From IMG/VR virus record IMGVR_UViG_3300030060_005619, positions 1 through 50,944 of that record: a stretch of 50,944 nt of DNA; one strand, written 5' to 3'. This document shows positions 31,201 through 38,951 of this stretch, piece after piece. The position numbers and the translations under genes were made by a program. The notes beneath the pieces were generated by a model. It had not been told where the DNA came from. It was given only the letters and a program-made list of their open reading frames with translations, and ran no database searches. Source of the DNA: a virus. How positions within the stretch are numbered: position 1 is the stretch's first letter; each line of letters opens with the position of its first letter.

Positions 31201-31412
31201 TTGGTTTTAAAGCGCAATCAGTGCGTGATCTCGAAGAGGCCGCTGGATATACCGCCGCCGCTAAGAAAAACCTTACGGTATCGCTGAGTGAAGACGGTAA
31301 ACAGTACGGATTGCAGTACGAGAAGTTCATACCAATCCTTGTCAAAGCAATTAAAGATCAAGACGCAATTATTACATCACTGACAGCGCGTGTCGCCGCG
31401 CTAGAATCATAG
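28206..31412 (+). CDS. tail fibre with YadA-like head repeats and S74 intramolecular chaperone (1068 aa)
   Basis: N-terminal virion-attachment region (ATGDESGTWGTSTNTNLELI, residues about 12-31). From about residue 195 to 890 come roughly eight super-repeats of about 72 residues built from AVGYNAG, VTTGxxNT, AGDAL, NVAxG, QNFTTAT, as in trimeric autotransporter (YadA-like) heads. Residues about 939-1068 form a Peptidase_S74 domain starting S939-DERDK, followed by LDLGLDFVKALEPVTYYWDK. S74 domains trimerise the fibre and cleave themselves off. This is the main host-recognition protein. Confidence 0.88.
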   Translation: MATYVNDLRLKEIATGDESGTWGTSTNTNLELIAEAFSFGTEAITTNADTHTTTIADGSTDPGRSIFLKYTGTLDSTCTITIGPNTVSKLWFIENATSGSQSIIISQGSGASITILNGQTKAIYSDGAGSGAAMVDAFTDLSVPSFFVSGDLDVDGTTNLDAVDVDGAVNFAADVTFADGADIITASAGTSNVRVGVNAGNSITSGGNYNVVVGDEAGTALTTGDNNVAIGFEALSTEDAHGDNVADAFSTAVGYQAGVSVTTGVQNSLFGAFAGDALTTGQQNVALGLGSLSAEVAGNYSVAVGRSALQKQVNSTSTDVYNVAMGFEAGQEITTGTGHTLIGSLAGDSLTIGNDNVAIGLNSLSADVAGSGSVAIGNVALQDQNFTTATQAYNTAVGRSAARDITTGIQNTIVGALAGDALTDADYNVALGHLALTTDTLGSTSTAIGTFALKDQNFTTATDSHNTAVGYNAGGDVTTGVQNTFLGSLAGDAITTGFANVAIGFQALSSEDVGTNTVAIGQNALFSQNNATAVATYNVAVGQSAGLSVTTGQINTLVGGLAGDALTEGGGNIAIGYNALTADTKGNISIAVGYGALAAQNFTGLTDTHNVTVGYNAGNSVTTGIRNTLLGSQSGTALTDADENVALGYLALASDILGSKTTAIGRGTLGSQNFTTATDSHNTAVGYFAGNQVTTGTANTLLGATAGDALTVGGQNVAVGRNSLSGDTKGSRAVAVGEGALFAQNFTTATENYNVAVGYDAGVSVTTGINNTVVGSLAGDALTDADQVTAMGYGALSRDTLGSRTTALGYLALQDQQFTTATNSNNTAVGWKAGNNLSTGLNNTFVGSAAGGNATVTGNSNNALGVSALSVLTSGANNTAVGDSAGVAVSSGSNNLLLGHDAGRTGSPGGEMSTIDNRMVLGDENIGVANIQVALTVASDERDKTDFVNLDLGLDFVKALEPVTYYWDKRSKYGDKYADDYDLNAQTPDGTHKEDWMDVGFKAQSVRDLEEAAGYTAAAKKNLTVSLSEDGKQYGLQYEKFIPILVKAIKDQDAIITSLTARVAALES

Positions 31413-31421
31413 GAGGACATC

Positions 31422-31682
31422 ATGTCTGAAGAAGCAGTAGCCCGTACCGACGAAGAAAAAGCTAAGATGTATCAAGCGATGCTGGATGGCGCGAATGTTA
31501 TAACCAGTGTGTTGGCATCTGATAACGAGTTCGGCAACGATCTCACAGGTGCTGAAAAGCAAGAGCGTGTGCTACGCAGTGCCGGTTATTTAGAATACGG
31601 CAAGGCGCTAGGCGATTGGGGGTCAGAAGACTTCTCTGCCATCGACTCTGCTGTAGCAGCCGCAAAAGCATATACACCATAA
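31422..31682 (+). CDS. small protein following the tail fibre (86 aa)
   Basis: Acidic, helical, with GANVITSVLASDNEFGNDLT and AGYLEYGKALGDW. AGGAGG lies upstream. Such small proteins follow S74 fibres in related phages; could be an assembly chaperone (inference). Confidence 0.6.
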   Translation: MSEEAVARTDEEKAKMYQAMLDGANVITSVLASDNEFGNDLTGAEKQERVLRSAGYLEYGKALGDWGSEDFSAIDSAVAAAKAYTP

Positions 31683-31694
31683 GGGAAATAGACC

Positions 31695-31883
31695 GTGCAA
31701 ATCAACCTAGACGAAAACGACATCAACGTAATCCTAGCGATATTGGGCGATATGCCAAGCAAAACTGGGACGTGGCCCTTGATGATGAAGATAAAGGTAC
31801 AAGCTGATGCTCAGTTGGTTGAACCTGAAGAAGAGCCAGAAGAAGGCGAGGAAGAAGCTGCTGTCGAAGCTCTAAATGGCTGA
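31695..31883 (+). CDS. small acidic protein (62 aa)
   Basis: GTG start after AAGGGAAATAG. N-terminal MQINLDENDINVILAILGDM is a pattern repeated in small phage proteins; the C-terminal 20 residues are almost entirely Glu/Pro/Ala. Its end overlaps the oxygenase start by 8 bp. Confidence 0.6.
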   Translation: MQINLDENDINVILAILGDMPSKTGTWPLMMKIKVQADAQLVEPEEEPEEGEEEAAVEALNG

Positions 31884-32586
31884 GATCGAATACATGATGC
31901 ACCCGCTTCCGTCAGTATTTCTGATGGAGTTGGACATCCCAGCAGAGTTTGTTGAATCGTGTAACGACTATCTTGATGAGCTAGTTACACAGGACGATAA
32001 GGTCAGCGCAGCGCATACGCTTGTAGGCCAGATCAAGACAGGTGAGCAGCTTGTGATGGATCACGAAGATCCAAGGCTTGCACCGTTTTCAAGGTTCTTA
32101 TGCGAGATGGGCGTGACTTATATCAATCAGTTCATGGCCCAGTCTGGTCAGTTGCTGGACGGCAATCGTAACGTAGAAATGGATGAGCTATGGTCAGTGC
32201 ATAGCTACGAAGGTGACTATAACCCGATTCACGACCACGGCACGAAGACTGTGATGGGTATTAGCTGTACGACATGGACGAAGGTGCCGCCACAGATAGT
32301 GCAGGGGCCAAGACCGGGGTCGCAAGAATATGGGCTGTATAACGCCTCTGGTGAGTCAGATGGCTGTTTGTGCTTCAACTACGGACAGAGCAGCACATGG
32401 GATAGAGAACGGCTGAAACCGACGCAGAATGTCGTAGTGAGGCCGCAGGTGGGACGGTTATATATGTTCCCATCGTGGATGCAGCACATGGTGTATCCGT
32501 TTCAGGGGGTAGGCGAGCGAAGAACAGTAGCCGCCAATATCAATTGTTTTCCTGTAGAGGGACAGCAAGATGGACATAAGCATTAA
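31876..32586 (+). CDS. putative 2OG-Fe(II) oxygenase (236 aa)
   Basis: The putative iron site is NPIHDHGTKTVMG (His119 and His121, of HxH/D type) with the distal His204 in MFPSWMQHMVYPF and Arg in GERRTVAANI for 2-oxoglutarate. This fits the family 2OG-FeII_Oxy_5, with SVHSYEGDYN and LCFNYGQSS as jelly-roll strands. Such enzymes hydroxylate proteins, nucleotides or small molecules. Substrate unknown here; it lies between fibre and lysis genes, so it may modify a virion or host surface component (inference). Confidence 0.75.
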   Translation: MAEIEYMMHPLPSVFLMELDIPAEFVESCNDYLDELVTQDDKVSAAHTLVGQIKTGEQLVMDHEDPRLAPFSRFLCEMGVTYINQFMAQSGQLLDGNRNVEMDELWSVHSYEGDYNPIHDHGTKTVMGISCTTWTKVPPQIVQGPRPGSQEYGLYNASGESDGCLCFNYGQSSTWDRERLKPTQNVVVRPQVGRLYMFPSWMQHMVYPFQGVGERRTVAANINCFPVEGQQDGHKH

Positions 32587-32773
32587 TGACACAGCGAAGA
32601 TCAGTTGGATGCAAGTCGCTGTACAAAAACAAGAGCGATTAAGAACAGGCGCTGAAGGCGAAACTGTGCGCGAGGCGGTGGAAACGATCATACCGACTAT
32701 GTACACCAAAGAAGGTAACAAAGTAGAAGCGCAACCATTAGCGCCTACCCAACGAGTGAATGTATCGGTATGA
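32570..32773 (+). CDS. small hypothetical protein (67 aa)
   Basis: Starts 17 bp inside the oxygenase gene with GAGGGACAG upstream. Sequence ISWMQVAVQKQERLRTGAEG then VETIIPTMYTKEGN. No recognised family. ATGA overlap with the next gene. Confidence 0.5.
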   Translation: MDISINDTAKISWMQVAVQKQERLRTGAEGETVREAVETIIPTMYTKEGNKVEAQPLAPTQRVNVSV

Positions 32774-32958
32774 GCGACAAAGGCGAACAAGCATTAAACG
32801 AAGTCAACGCCCATGAGCGTGAGTGTGCCTTACGCTACCAACGTATCGAAGAGCGCCTTGCAGAAGGCTCTGCCAAGTTTAAGCACCTAGAGCATCTTAT
32901 TTACGGATTGTACGCATTGATTGCAGCGGCAGCATTGCCGCAGTTTTTTATGGGGTGA
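32770..32958 (+). CDS. small membrane-anchored helical protein (62 aa)
   Basis: N-terminal helix rich in Glu/Arg (ERECALRYQRIEERLAEG) followed by one hydrophobic segment LIYGLYALIAAAALPQFFMG at the C-terminus, a likely transmembrane helix. ATGA overlap with the previous gene. Probably part of the lysis or envelope module; too short for a holin of known class. Confidence 0.55.
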   Translation: MSDKGEQALNEVNAHERECALRYQRIEERLAEGSAKFKHLEHLIYGLYALIAAAALPQFFMG

Positions 32959-32964
32959 CCCCCA

Positions 32965-33429
32965 ATGGTAATTGAGTCAATCGCTGCGGCAACAGCTACC
33001 CTCTCGGCCTTGAACGGACTGATAGCTCAATGCAACGAAACTGGGCAAGGCGTCCACCAAGTCATGGGGATGATCTCAGACTTTGGCGAGGGGATAACCA
33101 ACTTCGAGGCTGAGCGTCGTCAAAGTACGTTTAAACCGCTCACTCAAAACGAAATCCTCAAGCTCCAGATGATTAAGCGCCAATATGAGCGCCACTGGCA
33201 GTCCGTCCATGACCTATTATTGGTGGCAGATCCGAAGCTCCTCGATGATTTCAAGGCAGCAAAAAAGCAGCAAGACCTTGACCGACAAGAACACCTGAGA
33301 ATGATTGCTCGCAAGAAAAAAGAGCGACAACATTTGATAAACCAAATCCTAGTTGGAGGCACCACGCTTATTGTGGGCGGAACAATAATCGCTGGAGGTT
33401 TTGCAATTATATTGAGGCTTTACGGATGA
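32965..33429 (+). CDS. putative membrane-anchored coiled-coil protein (154 aa)
   Basis: Long basic coiled coil (about residues 50-125, including RQEHLRMIARKKKERQHLI) and a C-terminal transmembrane segment (LVGGTTLIVGGTIIAGGFAI). Similar tail-anchored proteins lie beside lysis genes in marine phages. Could be an accessory lysis or spanin-like factor; no lipobox is seen. Confidence 0.6.
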   Translation: MVIESIAAATATLSALNGLIAQCNETGQGVHQVMGMISDFGEGITNFEAERRQSTFKPLTQNEILKLQMIKRQYERHWQSVHDLLLVADPKLLDDFKAAKKQQDLDRQEHLRMIARKKKERQHLINQILVGGTTLIVGGTIIAGGFAIILRLYG

Positions 33430-33641
33430 TTATGGCGTTTCTGCTGATCATGTTAGTAGAGGGCGAGCAAGTGGCTGGAGAGTTTCATTTTCGCAATATT
33501 CACAGGTGCAATCAGTTTGCCTACTGGCTAGAACAAGGGACGGTCAAGCCTGTAGAGAGGAGAAAGTTGAACAACCAGCAAAACATTACAGCCTATTGCA
33601 TCCCTGTTAAAGTAAGACCAAACATACGATTCTACGACTGA
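33426..33641 (+). CDS. small protein with N-terminal hydrophobic segment (71 aa)
   Basis: Starts MIMAFLLIMLVEGEQVAGEF, a short hydrophobic signal-like segment, then NIHRCNQFAYWLEQG and a Cys near the end. The two Cys could form a disulfide in the periplasm. ATGA overlap upstream, 1 bp gap to the next gene. Possibly a periplasmic lysis accessory. Confidence 0.5.
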   Translation: MIMAFLLIMLVEGEQVAGEFHFRNIHRCNQFAYWLEQGTVKPVERRKLNNQQNITAYCIPVKVRPNIRFYD

Positions 33642-33642
33642 T

Positions 33643-33969
33643 ATGGCAGCAAAAAAGTTAGAGCAAAACAGTGAGTATGCTGGCTACGACACAGACGGTG
33701 ACGGCGTAGTCAGTGATGATGAATTAGAAACAAGCCAACAGCTACAAGCCTTAAAGCTGCAACATGAAAAAGCTCAGTCTCAAAGGTACATGGCGTGGTT
33801 TGCTCTGTGGGGCATGTTGTTATACCCGAGTCTTGTTGTCGTAAGTAGCTGGATAGGTCTAGAGCAAGCAGCAAATATACTGGGGTCCATGGCTGCAACG
33901 TACTTCGTGGCAATTGCAGGTCTCGTCGCCGCATTTTTTGGCGCCTCAGCATGGCAAAATAGGAAATAA
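33643..33969 (+). CDS. EF-hand plus two-transmembrane protein, holin-like (108 aa)
   Basis: Residues 16-27 are a canonical EF-hand calcium loop (DTDGDGVVSDDE: Asp1, Asp3, Asp5, Gly6, Glu12). Then a helix and two transmembrane segments (about 49-73 and 76-104). The topology and neighbourhood (holin and lysozyme next) suggest a holin or antiholin with a calcium sensor. I know of similar EF-hand membrane proteins in marine phages, without demonstrated function. Confidence 0.65.
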   Translation: MAAKKLEQNSEYAGYDTDGDGVVSDDELETSQQLQALKLQHEKAQSQRYMAWFALWGMLLYPSLVVVSSWIGLEQAANILGSMAATYFVAIAGLVAAFFGASAWQNRK

Positions 33970-33972
33970 ATT

Positions 33973-34356
33973 ATGAGTATTGTTGCATCACTGGTTGGGC
34001 CGGTCACTGGGCTACTGGACAAGTTCATAGAGGACAAGGACCAGAAGAACGCCTTAGCCCATGAAATAGCGACCATGAGTGAAAAACACTCGCATGAGGC
34101 GCTCAAGGGCCAGCTTGAAATCAACAAGATGGAAGCGGCACATAAGAGCTTATTTGTTGCCGGGTGGCGACCTGCCATTGGTTGGATCTGTGCGCTGGGT
34201 TTGCTCTACAACACCATCATTGCCAATATAATTAGTATTTGGGTAGACGTGCCAGAGGTAGATACAACGCTTCTGGTGCCCGTTATGATGGGCATGCTCG
34301 GATTGGGCGCTATGCGCTCCTACGAGAAGGTCAACTCCGTAGCGCGGGAGAAGTGA
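33973..34356 (+). CDS. holin, 3-TM type (127 aa)
   Basis: N-terminal helix VASLVGPVTGLLDKFIEDKD, then hydrophobic FVAGWRPAIGWICALGLLYN, a second segment, and LLVPVMMGMLGLGAMRSYEK. The GWRPAIGW motif is typical of the phage GTA_holin_3TM family. It permeabilises the inner membrane at the end of infection, releasing the lysozyme encoded next. Stop overlaps the lysozyme start (TGATG). Confidence 0.8.
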   Translation: MSIVASLVGPVTGLLDKFIEDKDQKNALAHEIATMSEKHSHEALKGQLEINKMEAAHKSLFVAGWRPAIGWICALGLLYNTIIANIISIWVDVPEVDTTLLVPVMMGMLGLGAMRSYEKVNSVAREK

Positions 34357-34775
34357 TGAGCAAGCTAGTTGATATGATTAAACGCCACGAAGGCGTCAAG
34401 TCTAAAGTTTATTTGTGCTCCGCTGGCTTTGAGACCATAGGTGTTGGTCGCAACATCTCAGAGTCTGGCCTTGGGTTGTCTGATGACGAGATCGAATACT
34501 TACTTGCGAATGATATAGCGAGAGTAAAGGGCGAGCTTGCCGACACATACTTCTGGTTCAACGGCATTAACGAAGCGCGTCAAGACGCAATGATCGACAT
34601 GTGCTTCAACCTTGGTTTGACCCGTCTACGGGGGTTTGTGAAGGCTCTTGAAGCTATGTCGCGCGAGCAGTTTGACATTGCGGCAGACGAGTTTATGGAT
34701 AGCAAGTGGGCGCAGCAGGTAGGCACGCGAGCTATTCGGGTCACTGAAATGATACGCAGCGGTGAGTACATCTGA
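34356..34775 (+). CDS. endolysin, GH24 T4-type lysozyme (139 aa)
   Basis: Catalytic motif E12-8aa-C21-5aa-T27 in IKRHEGVKSKVYLCSAGFET followed by IGVGRN. The Asp20 equivalent of T4 lysozyme is Cys, as in several active GH24 phage enzymes. ARQDAMIDMCFNLGLTRL and the C-terminal helices fit the family, at slightly short length. Cleaves peptidoglycan. No signal peptide, so it depends on the upstream holin. ATG at 34356 is used because an in-frame extension to 34239 only rereads the holin gene. Confidence 0.88.
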   Translation: MSKLVDMIKRHEGVKSKVYLCSAGFETIGVGRNISESGLGLSDDEIEYLLANDIARVKGELADTYFWFNGINEARQDAMIDMCFNLGLTRLRGFVKALEAMSREQFDIAADEFMDSKWAQQVGTRAIRVTEMIRSGEYI

Positions 34776-36670
34776 TGCCCTTGCAGAAGTTTATTTTCAA
34801 CCCCGGAATCAACAAAGAGGGCACTGACTATACTGCCGAAGGCGGTTGGTTCGACGGCAACTTGGTTCGTTTTCGCAAAGGTTTACCTGAAAAGATAGGC
34901 GGCTGGGTTAAATTTCTTACAGCGTCTTTTCTTGGCACGGGTAGGAAAATGCTGGGCTGGACCTCGCTGGAGGGTACAAAGCTACTGGGTTTGGGCACGA
35001 CTTCTAAACTTTACATACAATCAGGCGCAACTTTTAACGACATCACCCCCATACGCTCAACGACTGCGGCGGGAGACGTAACATTTGGCGCCACCGACGG
35101 ATCAAGTTCAATAAACGTCACCGACACGGCTCACGGAGCGGCAAAAGGCGATTTTGTCACTTTCAGCGGCGCTTCATCTCTGGGGGGCAACGTTACTGCC
35201 ACTGTGCTTAACCAAGAGTATGAAATCGATTCCATCACTAGCACCAGTGTGTATGTGATCACGGCGAAAGACACCTCGGGCGCTACAGTCACAGCGAATA
35301 GTAGCGACAGCGGTAATGGTGGTAGCTCAGTAGTCGGTGCATACCAAATCAACGTAGGTTTGGATGTATTTGTCGATGGTACAGGTTGGGGTGCAAGTGC
35401 TTGGGGTTCAGGCACGTGGGGTTCTTCGAGTGCCTTGAGTTCTTTGAATCAGCTTAGGCTTTGGTCTTTAGACAGTTTCGGTGAAGACCTTATTGCAAAC
35501 GTGCGGGCGGGACGCATTTACTACTGGGACACAAGTGCAAAAACTTTGGGGACAGACCGAGCAGTGGATATCGCTGATTTGTCTGGTGCCAACTTCACGC
35601 CCACGGTTGCCCTCCAAGTGCTTGTCTCTGACGTGGACCGTCATGTCATCGCACTGGGCGCAGATCCGATAAACGATGCAGGCACGGCAAGGACGGGCAC
35701 AGCAGATCCTTTACTTGTCGCGTTTTCGGACCAAGAAAACCCCGCAGAGTGGTTCCCGACGTCTACAAACACAGCAGGGTCTCTTCGTTGCTCTGCTGGA
35801 TCACAGATCATTGGCGGCCTTCGAGCTAGACAGGAGACGCTTATTTGGACTGATGTGGCACTTTACAGCCTACAATTCATCGGGCCGCCTCTGACCTTTG
35901 GCCTGAATCTTATCAACGAAGGCGTTAGCTTGGTTGGACCCAACGCTGCGGTCAACACACCTGCCGGTGTTTTCTGGATGGACAAAAAAGGTTTCTACCA
36001 ATACCAAGGCAGTGTGACGCCCGTGCCCTGCAGCGTTCGCTCTTACGTTTTTGACGACATAAATGAAGGTCAATCATTTCAATTTTTTGGGTTTTTAAAC
36101 AAGCAATTCGATGAGGTCGGCTGGTTTTACTGTTCTGCTGCGACTGACGTCATCGACCGGTACGTCACATACAATTACGTTGAGCGAACTTGGGCAATAG
36201 GAAATCTATCGCGCACCGCTTGGCTCGATGAAGGCTTAGAAAGTTTTCCCAGAGCAGCGGGAAAATCCAGCGACACAAGCTATATTTTTTCTCACGAGAC
36301 AGGTTTCGATGACGACGGATCACCGATGGACAACGTTTTTATCGAAAGCGCGGATTTCGACTTGGGCGACGGAGAGCAGTTTCAATTCATCCGCAAGTGT
36401 ATCCCAGACGTCAAATTTACAGGCAATTCGGGCAGCACGCAGACCATAAATTTAGTTATCAAGGCACGTAACTTCCCCGGCGACTCACTGACCACGGACC
36501 AAACCACACCTTTCACTGCCAGCACGACAAAAATAGATACACGTGCTAGGGGGCGACAAGCGGTTGTGCGCTTTGAGTCAGATGACGACGGAGAGGTTGG
36601 TGTAAGGACAGGTGTTGGTTTCCGTATTGGTGGAACGAGACTTGATCTACAGCCGAACGGTCGTCGATGA
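34775..36670 (+). CDS. tail nozzle / P22 gp10-like stabilisation protein (631 aa)
   Basis: Begins NPGINKEGTDYTAEGGWFDG then NLVRFRKGLPEKIGGW, the start typical of the P22 gp10-like/T7 gp12-like tail protein. It continues with beta-propeller-like strands (LRLWSLDSFGEDLIANVRAG, GGLRARQETLIWTDVALYSL). Residues about 100-200 hold a Ser/Thr/Gly-rich insertion. Forms the tail tube below the adaptors. Overlaps lysozyme stop by 1 bp and the next gene as ATGA. The lysis genes are therefore inside the tail gene cluster. Confidence 0.82.
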   Translation: MPLQKFIFNPGINKEGTDYTAEGGWFDGNLVRFRKGLPEKIGGWVKFLTASFLGTGRKMLGWTSLEGTKLLGLGTTSKLYIQSGATFNDITPIRSTTAAGDVTFGATDGSSSINVTDTAHGAAKGDFVTFSGASSLGGNVTATVLNQEYEIDSITSTSVYVITAKDTSGATVTANSSDSGNGGSSVVGAYQINVGLDVFVDGTGWGASAWGSGTWGSSSALSSLNQLRLWSLDSFGEDLIANVRAGRIYYWDTSAKTLGTDRAVDIADLSGANFTPTVALQVLVSDVDRHVIALGADPINDAGTARTGTADPLLVAFSDQENPAEWFPTSTNTAGSLRCSAGSQIIGGLRARQETLIWTDVALYSLQFIGPPLTFGLNLINEGVSLVGPNAAVNTPAGVFWMDKKGFYQYQGSVTPVPCSVRSYVFDDINEGQSFQFFGFLNKQFDEVGWFYCSAATDVIDRYVTYNYVERTWAIGNLSRTAWLDEGLESFPRAAGKSSDTSYIFSHETGFDDDGSPMDNVFIESADFDLGDGEQFQFIRKCIPDVKFTGNSGSTQTINLVIKARNFPGDSLTTDQTTPFTASTTKIDTRARGRQAVVRFESDDDGEVGVRTGVGFRIGGTRLDLQPNGRR

Positions 36671-37011
36671 GTAAGCTTTTACAGGGCCGGTTGCCCTTCG
36701 TTGCAAACGGCGATTCTGTTGACGGAAACACGTTCAACCGCACTATTCGGTTGTTGGAATTGAGTTTAGACTCTTTCGATCCGGATGCGACTCCACAGTT
36801 TGTTACAACCGAAAGAGATCAGCTTAAATTTGACGCAGGGGCTTTGATTTGGAACCCTTCGGTGGGACGATTACAGTTGTACACAGGCAACGAGTGGCTA
36901 AACCTCTCGGACCCTGTGCCTTTCACGGTTTCCAAGCTTGAAGCCGTTGGCCAAGTGGGGGCCGTTCAAGTCATCACAAACGGATCTATCGTAGTAAATA
37001 TCAGCGGTTGA
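36667..37011 (+). CDS. small tail-associated protein (114 aa)
   Basis: Starts MSKLLQGRLPFVANGDSVDG; middle LIWNPSVGRLQLYTGNEWLN (a beta motif seen in needle/fibre proteins), ends with IVVNISG. ATGA coupling to the gp10-like gene. Probably a tail needle or plug component (inference). Confidence 0.6.
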   Translation: MSKLLQGRLPFVANGDSVDGNTFNRTIRLLELSLDSFDPDATPQFVTTERDQLKFDAGALIWNPSVGRLQLYTGNEWLNLSDPVPFTVSKLEAVGQVGAVQVITNGSIVVNISG

Positions 37012-37037
37012 ATTAGTTTTAGTAAATAAAAAAGGCG

Positions 37038-37043
37038 TATACT
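37038..37043 (+). promoter_or_regulatory. candidate -10 box before the internal virion protein genes
   Basis: TATACT in AAAGGCGTATACTGGGGAC, just 6 bp before the ATG at 37050. It lies in the only 38-bp intergenic gap of this stretch. Same hexamer as the early cassettes but no leader hairpin and no clear -35. If used, the transcript would start at about the ATG itself. Confidence 0.35.
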
Positions 37044-37049
37044 GGGGAC

Positions 37050-38951
37050 ATGGGACAAGCTGCACTTAAATACGACGACTTTGATGAACTTGATCAAGTT
37101 CCTATACCCGCAGGCGGTATTGCTACCTTTTTGACGGCGGAAACCGGCTCTTGGGCCGATGACGACGATGACGTGCCACCCAAGGGCATCACGAACGTCG
37201 TAAAGATAGCCGACAAGCTGGCCGAATATGGCCGTAACGAAGACGAATACATGGTTCACGCCGCCGAAGGCGAGACTGTCATACCGATGGAGGTCTTCAA
37301 GCAAAATCCCGCCCTGAAAGACAAGCTTTTTGCAGAAATGCGCATCATGGGCATTGAGCCAGAGCGTTACGTTGTAGGTAACGAGCTAAACTCAATCAAC
37401 CCTGTGACAGGTCAGCCTGAATTCTTCTTGAAGAAGCTGTTCAAGGGCTTGAAGAAGATTGTCAAAAAAGTTTTGCCGGTGGTAGCTAAAATTGTTTTGA
37501 CGCCTTTCGTCGGTCCGGTGGCGGCGTCTGCGATTGTAGATGGCGCAACGGTGTTAATACAGGGTGGTAGCCTAAAAGATGGCTTGAAAGCAGCGGCCAT
37601 AGGCGGTATTTCAAGCTTTGCCGCAGGGAAAATTGGCGATACACGCGGCTGGGCTGCAAATAGTGCCAAACAAGTGGCTACAGAAGCTGCAATTAACACC
37701 ACGCTATCCGGCGGTAAACCTAGAGACATTTTAAAAAGTGCGGCAATAGCGGGAGCGGTTAGCAAGGGCACAGAATTTTTTCGGTCACAAGACCCGTCCA
37801 AAGTTACCGTCGAAGAGGGCGTTAGCGTTGGGCAACAAAAAGCAGATGCATCGTTGCCTAATCAAGTGTACGACGACTTCACCGGACAAATGGTGGATGT
37901 TGCGGCTCCTGCTGCGAAAGGTCCGACGACGCAAGTGTACGACGACTTCACCGGACAAATGGTGGATGTTTCTGCGGAACAAGCGGTGAAAGGTTCGGCG
38001 ACTGAAGCGGTGCCGGGTAGGGCAACCGGGCCGGTTCCGGGCAAGGCAACACAAGTATATGATCCCTTCACCGGACAAATGATAGATGTTGCGTCTCCAG
38101 TAGCCGCAAAAGGGCCAACAACACAAGTATATGATCCCTTCACCGGACAAATGATAGATGTTGCGGCAGGAGCAGATACCGGAGCAGATACCGGAGCAGG
38201 AGCAGGAGCAGATACCGGGACAGATGCGCCGTCACCGGCAAGAGGGTTAGGGTCCGGAGTAATAGAAGCACCCGGTATCGGCAAAAACCTCAAAACCTTT
38301 CTCGGCTTAGACCCCGGCCCGCAGTCTTTGGGTGATCGTTTCACGGCGGCAAAAAACATTTTTGCCCCACGAGGCGCTTTTGATCGCGAAGCTGTAGCAA
38401 AATATCTGACGGACCAAAAAGGCAAACTTATAACCGCAGAAGATCCTTTAGTCACAAAATTTATTAAAGAGTCGACTGGTGCTTTGCGCACGTACGGCCC
38501 CGTTGCCGGCGCGGCTTTGGGCGTTAGCATGCTGAGTCAGCCAGAGGAGCTTGAGTTTACGGACTTAACCAGCTTGCCTAGTTTACAGTCGTACATAGAT
38601 GCCGACCCACAGCGATTTAGAATATATGACGACGACCGCACTTATACGCCGTCACGCTTCACGATCACCAGAGCAGCAGGCGCGGACCTTGGAGCGCCCG
38701 CTTTCCAGCCCACGCCAATCAACACACCGCCTCTCGCTGTCGCTGAAGGTGGTGGCATAATTAATTTCCCGCGCATGAACGGACCTATCGAAGGCCCCGG
38801 CACCGAAACGTCTGATGACATACCTGCCATGCTTTCCGATGGCGAATTTGTGTTCACTGCAAAAGCGGTTCGAGGAGCAGGTAAAGGTAGCCGAGAAGAC
38901 GGCATGAAGAATATGTACAACATGATGCGTCAATTTGAGGCCAGAGTCTGA
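37050..38951 (+). CDS. internal virion / tail-associated protein with tandem repeats (633 aa)
   Basis: N-terminal 150 residues contain AAEGETVIPMEVFKQNPALK and a Lys-rich hydrophobic segment (FFLKKLFKGLKKIVKKVLP) like a membrane-active peptide. Four copies of QVYDDFTGQMVDV or QVYDPFTGQMIDV follow (about residues 270-375). The C-terminus has DDIPAMLSDGEFVFTAKAVR, a motif common in large phage virion proteins. Likely ejected with DNA. TGATG overlap with the next gene. Confidence 0.7.
   Translation: MGQAALKYDDFDELDQVPIPAGGIATFLTAETGSWADDDDDVPPKGITNVVKIADKLAEYGRNEDEYMVHAAEGETVIPMEVFKQNPALKDKLFAEMRIMGIEPERYVVGNELNSINPVTGQPEFFLKKLFKGLKKIVKKVLPVVAKIVLTPFVGPVAASAIVDGATVLIQGGSLKDGLKAAAIGGISSFAAGKIGDTRGWAANSAKQVATEAAINTTLSGGKPRDILKSAAIAGAVSKGTEFFRSQDPSKVTVEEGVSVGQQKADASLPNQVYDDFTGQMVDVAAPAAKGPTTQVYDDFTGQMVDVSAEQAVKGSATEAVPGRATGPVPGKATQVYDPFTGQMIDVASPVAAKGPTTQVYDPFTGQMIDVAAGADTGADTGAGAGADTGTDAPSPARGLGSGVIEAPGIGKNLKTFLGLDPGPQSLGDRFTAAKNIFAPRGAFDREAVAKYLTDQKGKLITAEDPLVTKFIKESTGALRTYGPVAGAALGVSMLSQPEELEFTDLTSLPSLQSYIDADPQRFRIYDDDRTYTPSRFTITRAAGADLGAPAFQPTPINTPPLAVAEGGGIINFPRMNGPIEGPGTETSDDIPAMLSDGEFVFTAKAVRGAGKGSREDGMKNMYNMMRQFEARV

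Noticed and set aside
37862-38530. 222-codon minus-strand frame with CPVKGSYTC repeats
   Set aside because: Complement of the QVYD-FTGQM repeats of the internal virion protein.
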